Both the position numbers and the translations under genes were made by a program. 7,425 bases of DNA, taken from the NCBI GenBank assembly GCA_910577365.1, contig CAJTMU010000107.1, forward strand, positions 1 through 7,425, given 5' to 3'. The notes beneath the pieces were generated by a model. That model saw only the letters and a list, made by a program, of their open reading frames with translations, was not told the DNA's origin and made no database searches. Source of the DNA: an uncultured Oscillospiraceae bacterium. GTDB lineage: Bacteria > Bacillota > Clostridia > Oscillospirales > Ruminococcaceae. Positions 4,220 through 7,425 of the stretch are shown in pieces; position 1 is the stretch's first letter; every line of letters begins with the position of its first letter.

Positions 4220-6679
4220 CTAACTGAATTTAATAAAATGCTTTATTACAAAATACATCACGCCGGGAAGCAATCCCGTAATTATACAGATTATTGCCGC
4301 GGCAATATCAACCGCGTCCAGCCCGAAAGCGGAATTTACAAATGGTATGTAAATAAGCATCATTGGTATAACAACGGTTGCCGCAGCGCATATCAGCGGT
4401 ATTTTTCCTGCTGCTCTCAAAGCAGGAAGCGGTTTGTCGGGAGAAAGCCTGAGCAGCCCGAACAGCGCTGCGCAGAATACGAACGATATAAGTGCACAGC
4501 TTCTCGCATAGTTTGTCAAGCCCTCATGGTACATGAACAGATAGGTCGCTATCGTGACCACGCCCGTAAGCGCTCCCATCAGCGCAATCTCCCCAAGAAA
4601 CGGAAGATTCAGACGTTGATTCATGAAAAATTCTGACGGAGGCATATTTGACTTTATATCGCATCTGTTTCCAATATATCCCAGCGCCGCGGCAGGAAGT
4701 ATTATCATTGTCAACATTGCCAAAAGCGGCGGATTGAGGAACATCTGCTTGCTGCCAAAAGCAAGCACCGCCGTCGGCAGTATAAGCGAAATATACCCAG
4801 ATATAATAACAGCGAAAGCTCTCTTTACATTTCGGTGTATCTGCCGCGCAGCGGCAACAGTATCAGCTATGGAGCTGAAATTATCGTCGTTCATTATAAT
4901 ATCGGCGGCTTCGTAAGTGCTTCCGTCAGTATGCTGCGATATCGTTATCCCGATATCCGCCATGTTCATGGCATCGGCGTCGGTGGTGCGCGTTCCCGTC
5001 ATCGCAACGACCTCTCCCTTTTTCCTCAGGCGGTCGATAATATAAAGCTTCTGTTCGGGCGTAACCTGAGCGAAGATATCCGCGTCAAGATCTAATTCGC
5101 CGCCATATTTCACATGATCAGATATTTGTTTTCCGGTTACCGCCTTATGTCCCGAAAGCCCTATCATTTTTCCTACTGCCTCGGCAACGCTCGGGTTATC
5201 CTCCGTAAGCATTACCACGCGCACACCCGACCTGCGGCAGGTCTTTACAGCAGCTGAAACGCTTTCGCGGAGCGGCGCAGAAAACGCGGCAAAGCCCACA
5301 AAAACATAGGCAAAGCCCGCAGTACTGTCCATATCGCCCTGCTGAGCGTCCGCGCAAGCGAAAGCCAGAACACTGTAACCCTGAGCATAATAATCAGTAT
5401 ACTTTTTTTGTGCGGCATAAAGCGCGTCGCCGTGAAGCCTGCAAAGCGGAAGTATTTGCTCGGGAGTACCCTTTATGCAGTACAGCTTTGAGCCTCCCAC
5501 ATCCCAGAGCGCTCCGCTCATTATCTCATTGGTTTCCGGTATCCTTTCTATAATCTTGTTTTCACTATACAGTTCGGAAATATTTTCGTCAAAAAACGAA
5601 GCTTTTACCAGCAACGCGCGCTCCGAAGGATCGGAGGTGTTCTGCTCGCATGCCAGCGCTGCCACCTTATACAGCAGTTCGTTGCTTTTAGCATACATTC
5701 CCCGCACCTCAACGCGGCTTTTGGAGACAGCGCCTTCTTTCTCCACGCAGAGCACCGAAAGGCTGTTAAGACGCTCTATATCGCAAAGGCTCTTGACCAC
5801 AGCGCTTTTTTTCAGCATATCGGAAGCACCTTTTGTGTAGTATATCCTCATGACTGTGCTTATTCCCGTCGGCAAAAAGCACAGACCTATCGTTATCCCG
5901 CGCAGAGCGTTGGAAATAAGCTCCTTATCCGTGAAAATACCCGATATTACCGTAATAAGCGTTATTACCGTCGCCACAATGCTGCACAACGGCACCAGCT
6001 TATGCACGAATGCTTCAGTTTCGGTGTAATAGCCGTGGCGGTTTTTCTGCTCACCCAGCTTCTGGTACAGCTTTGTGTCTACTCCTATCGCGCTAACTCG
6101 GCATATCGCCACTCCAGTAAGCACTGTCGTGCCGCTGTATACAAATTTGGGGCTAAGCTCGGTTTTAGCAATCGCTCCCGCATATTTTGCCACAGGCTTG
6201 TTTACCCCTGTAAAAATGCTCTCATCCACTGTCAGGTCGCGGCTTTCCAGTACGTATGCGTCCGCGGGAACCCTTTCACCCGTTTGTATTATTATAGTAT
6301 CCTCGGGAACTATGTATTCCTTATCAACGAACTCAAGCTTTCCGTTTCGTACAACTCTGAATTTAATGTCCGTTGATTCCTTTATCTCCGACAGACGTTT
6401 ATCCGAAGCCATTCCGAAATATATCTCCGCCGCCGCATATGCAAAGTCAATAAGCAGTGCTGCTATACCAAATCCTATCCCCGCACCGAAAAAACACATC
6501 ACGCCCGCAACAAACATAAGTATAAATGACGGTGAAAGCAACACGCTAACCGGAGTATAACACTTCATAGCCTTTTCATTTTTTGTATATATATTAAACC
6601 CGTAAAGCGCGATGTTCTTTTCAATGTCGCTTTCGGTAAGACCGTAATAGTCCTCCTTGAAATTAAAAAACTGAGCCAT
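4220..6679 (-). CDS. P-type ATPase-like protein with degenerate catalytic motifs (pseudoenzyme)
   Basis: An intact 819-residue frame with the full P2-type layout: two N-terminal membrane segments (44-90), actuator domain (about 100-210), segments 3-4 (227-280), P and N domains (300-615) and six C-terminal segments (620-812). Fold-level motifs remain: VPAD (137-140), VDES (151-154), KGTPE (403-407), TPEQKL (540-545) and MADIGITIS (573-581). The catalytic residues are gone. DKTGTLT reads EKEGAVS (313-319), so the phosphorylated Asp is Glu; TGES reads TGVN (157-160); TGD reads TED (492-494); GDGVND reads GTRTTD (562-567); and the transmembrane PEGLP reads PTGIS (270-274). Ion pumping by the known cycle should be impossible. 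With no stop or frameshift over 2.4 kb, a non-catalytic role (sensor, regulator or scaffold) is inferred. It heads an operon with popT. Start: ATG with AAGGAAG upstream. Confidence 0.9.
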   Translation of the reverse strand: MAQFFNFKEDYYGLTESDIEKNIALYGFNIYTKNEKAMKCYTPVSVLLSPSFILMFVAGVMCFFGAGIGFGIAALLIDFAYAAAEIYFGMASDKRLSEIKESTDIKFRVVRNGKLEFVDKEYIVPEDTIIIQTGERVPADAYVLESRDLTVDESIFTGVNKPVAKYAGAIAKTELSPKFVYSGTTVLTGVAICRVSAIGVDTKLYQKLGEQKNRHGYYTETEAFVHKLVPLCSIVATVITLITVISGIFTDKELISNALRGITIGLCFLPTGISTVMRIYYTKGASDMLKKSAVVKSLCDIERLNSLSVLCVEKEGAVSKSRVEVRGMYAKSNELLYKVAALACEQNTSDPSERALLVKASFFDENISELYSENKIIERIPETNEIMSGALWDVGGSKLYCIKGTPEQILPLCRLHGDALYAAQKKYTDYYAQGYSVLAFACADAQQGDMDSTAGFAYVFVGFAAFSAPLRESVSAAVKTCRRSGVRVVMLTEDNPSVAEAVGKMIGLSGHKAVTGKQISDHVKYGGELDLDADIFAQVTPEQKLYIIDRLRKKGEVVAMTGTRTTDADAMNMADIGITISQHTDGSTYEAADIIMNDDNFSSIADTVAAARQIHRNVKRAFAVIISGYISLILPTAVLAFGSKQMFLNPPLLAMLTMIILPAAALGYIGNRCDIKSNMPPSEFFMNQRLNLPFLGEIALMGALTGVVTIATYLFMYHEGLTNYARSCALISFVFCAALFGLLRLSPDKPLPALRAAGKIPLICAAATVVIPMMLIYIPFVNSAFGLDAVDIAAAIICIITGLLPGVMYFVIKHFIKFS

Positions 6680-6697
6680 TATTCAACTTCCTTACTA

Positions 6698-6726
6698 TAT
6701 AATTAAGCTTTGCCGATAATTGTCAA
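6698..6726 (-). promoter_or_regulatory. Sigma-A promoter of the P-type ATPase-like / popT operon
   Basis: Minus strand TTGACA (6726-6721) and ATTATA (6703-6698) are 17 bases apart. The spacing is ideal and the -35 perfect. The -10 lies only about 18 bases from the ATG at 6679, so the leader would be very short and could clip the AAGGAAG ribosome site (6693-6687). A shifted -10 or an additional upstream start is possible. Confidence 0.5.
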
Positions 6727-6889
6727 TATAACTTTTATTTGTCGGTTTTGTAAATTTATTGTTAACTCCACAAAACCTATTTACTTTATATTGTCTCACA
6801 TTTTGCCAAAAAAATCAAGTCCTTTTTGCAACTTTTAAGAAATAATATATATTTTTTTCTTATTTTCCGACTATTTCGCTTTTCAGTGC

Positions 6890-6918
6890 TTGACAAATCC
6901 TTGTTTTTGTTGTATAAT
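6890..6918 (+). promoter_or_regulatory. Consensus sigma-A promoter of the tRNA-Pro unit
   Basis: TTGACA (6890-6895) and TATAAT (6913-6918) are both perfect and are 17 bases apart. It points toward the tRNA. A transcript from about 6925 would carry nearly 370 bases of leader before the mature tRNA and finish at the terminator at 7374-7424. Such strength is typical for stable RNA genes. Confidence 0.88.
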
Positions 6919-6934
6919 AATTTGGTAAGCATCG

Positions 6935-7296
6935 TGCGATGTAGTTGTTAGCATGCGAAATTTGTATGCATGGACTCATAGGAGAGCTTCTTGTAACCGT
7001 TTTCCGTACACTTTTTTTCGCACTACACTGACATTGCATTTTTGTCGGACGAAAAACTTGTTCAAAAATTTGTTTGATCATATATTTGGCGATTTAAAAA
7101 TTATTAAATCGGGGTGTAGCGCAGTTGGTAGCGCGCCACATTTGGGAGCATAGAACCGTTGGAGCGCTTCGCAGAGCGGTTTTTCGTACATTTCCTTTCA
7201 CACTACACCGTCACGGTGCTTTTATTTCACGGAAATCTTGGTCGAGAATCCGTTTGACCACATATTTGACCACTTTGAGAAAAATTTCATAAAAAT
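6935..7296 (+). repeat. Two diverged tandem units of about 180-187 bases ahead of tRNA-Pro
   Basis: Bases 6961-7090 align without gaps to 7141-7270 at an offset of 180, by hand at roughly 65-70% identity. Shared blocks include GGAG-GCTTC (6981 and 7161), CGTACA (7005 and 7185), CACTACAC (7021 and 7201) and TTTGA-CA-ATATTTG (about 7073 and 7253). The unit then leads into the same CGGGGTGTAG tRNA start (7110 and 7297, 187 apart). The first unit begins with a more decayed tRNA-like stretch (GTAG at 6941, TTAGC, ATTTG). Reading the minus strand gives vaguely similar peptides from both units, but the right unit has an in-frame TGA, so I do not call a gene. Confidence 0.7.
7110..7147 (+). pseudogene. 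tRNA-Pro 5' half, truncated after the anticodon loop
   Basis: CGGGGTG acceptor strand, TA, a D-arm (GCGC stem with AGTTGGTA loop), the 5' side of the anticodon stem (CCACA) and the complete loop TTTGGGA with TGG (7143-7145) are present. Sequence then departs: TGTGG is expected but GCATAG follows, and no variable region, T-arm or CCA end is found. Its anticodon stem (CCACA) differs from the intact gene's (CGACA), so it descends from a different tRNA-Pro copy or has drifted. It cannot make a tRNA. Confidence 0.88.
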
Positions 7297-7372
7297 CGGG
7301 GTGTAGCCCAGTTGGCAGGGCGCGACATTTGGGATGTCGAGGCCGGGAGTTCGATTCTCCCCACTCCGACCA
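7297..7372 (+). tRNA. tRNA-Pro (anticodon TGG)
   Basis: A complete 76-nt cloverleaf. The acceptor is CGGGGTG / CACTCCG with one G-U, and the D-stem is GCCC / GGGC. The anticodon stem is CGACA / TGTCG with loop TTTGGGA and anticodon TGG at 7330-7332. The T-stem is GGGAG / CTCCC with loop TTCGATT. The discriminator is A and the CCA end is encoded (7370-7372). UGG reads CCA and CCG, and with wobble modification other proline codons. It is the last element before the terminator. Confidence 0.97.
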
Positions 7373-7373
7373 C

Positions 7374-7424
7374 AAACCGCATTATAAAGCCATTTGTAGG
7401 CTGTGTGATGCGGTTTATTTTTTT
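7374..7424 (+). terminator. Terminator after tRNA-Pro
   Basis: AAACCGCAT (7374-7382) pairs with ATGCGGTTT (7408-7416), with an inner AGCC / GGCT stem (7388-7391 and 7399-7402). A T-run follows at 7418-7424. It starts 2 bases after the tRNA's CCA. Confidence 0.85.
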
Positions 7425-7425
7425 A

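Noticed and set aside
6075..6560. 161-residue + strand ORF, and similar + strand ORFs at 4238-5095 and 5475-6376
   Set aside because: All lie antisense inside the 819-residue P-type ATPase-like gene, which has clear family motifs, and none has a recognisable protein pattern.
6860..7081. 73-residue minus-strand ORF over the tRNA leader
   Set aside because: It runs across the consensus tRNA promoter and one repeat unit. The equivalent frame in the second unit has a TGA, and composition is unlike a normal protein. Treated as chance, though the weak peptide similarity between units is noted.
7110..7147. A second functional tRNA-Pro gene
   Set aside because: No 3' anticodon stem, T-arm, acceptor 3' strand or CCA follows within reach.
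1..7425. CRISPR array or insertion sequence
   Set aside because: No regularly spaced short repeats, transposase frame or terminal inverted repeats were seen. The only tandem units are the two long diverged ones before tRNA-Pro.

Overview
The window looks like a chromosome segment of an endospore-forming Clostridia relative (Ruminococcus / Oscillospiraceae type). The evidence is a sigma-G fragment of the sporulation family, Firmicutes-style Shine-Dalgarno sites and sigma-A promoters, moderate GC, and a phage lysis cassette of the Gram-positive type. Species cannot be fixed from the sequence alone.

Left part (1 to about 2413) is the end of a prophage or prophage-like element. On the + strand are the tail of a small phage membrane protein, an LLH-type holin and an endolysin (Amidase_2 + SPOR + CW_7), closed by a strong hairpin terminator. 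Converging on it from the minus strand is a 191-residue putative DNA-binding protein.

The element's edge lies inside sigG, the gene for the late forespore sigma factor. Only the first 96 codons of sigG survive here (minus strand, 2415-2702). Homology stops in the conserved Ala-Val-Pro-Met-Ile stretch, and phage sequence supplies five foreign residues and a stop. The rest of sigG should lie beyond position 1, across the element. This resembles the skin element in sigK, but in the forespore sigma gene. The sigG promoter region is intact and looks sigma-F/sigma-G-like. It would transcribe the sigG stub and then the phage DNA-binding gene, which starts 23 bases after the stub's stop with an excellent ribosome binding site.

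Middle (2703-3342) has no protein gene. It holds the sigG promoter, an apparently divergent sigma-A-like promoter, a region of about 270 bases with strong folding potential ending in a perfect terminator (candidate small RNA), an inverted repeat, and terminators on both strands.

Right part (3343-6679) is a two-gene minus-strand operon: a full-length P-type ATPase-like protein, then a DUF368 protein of the PopT polyprenyl-phosphate translocase family. The P-type protein keeps the fold but has lost nearly every catalytic residue, including the phosphorylated aspartate. It reads as an intact pseudoenzyme rather than a decayed gene.

The right end (6890-7425) is a tRNA-Pro(UGG) transcription unit. 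It has a consensus sigma-A promoter, two diverged tandem leader units of about 180 bases (one containing a tRNA-Pro 5' half cut off right after the anticodon loop), the intact tRNA with encoded CCA, and a terminator.
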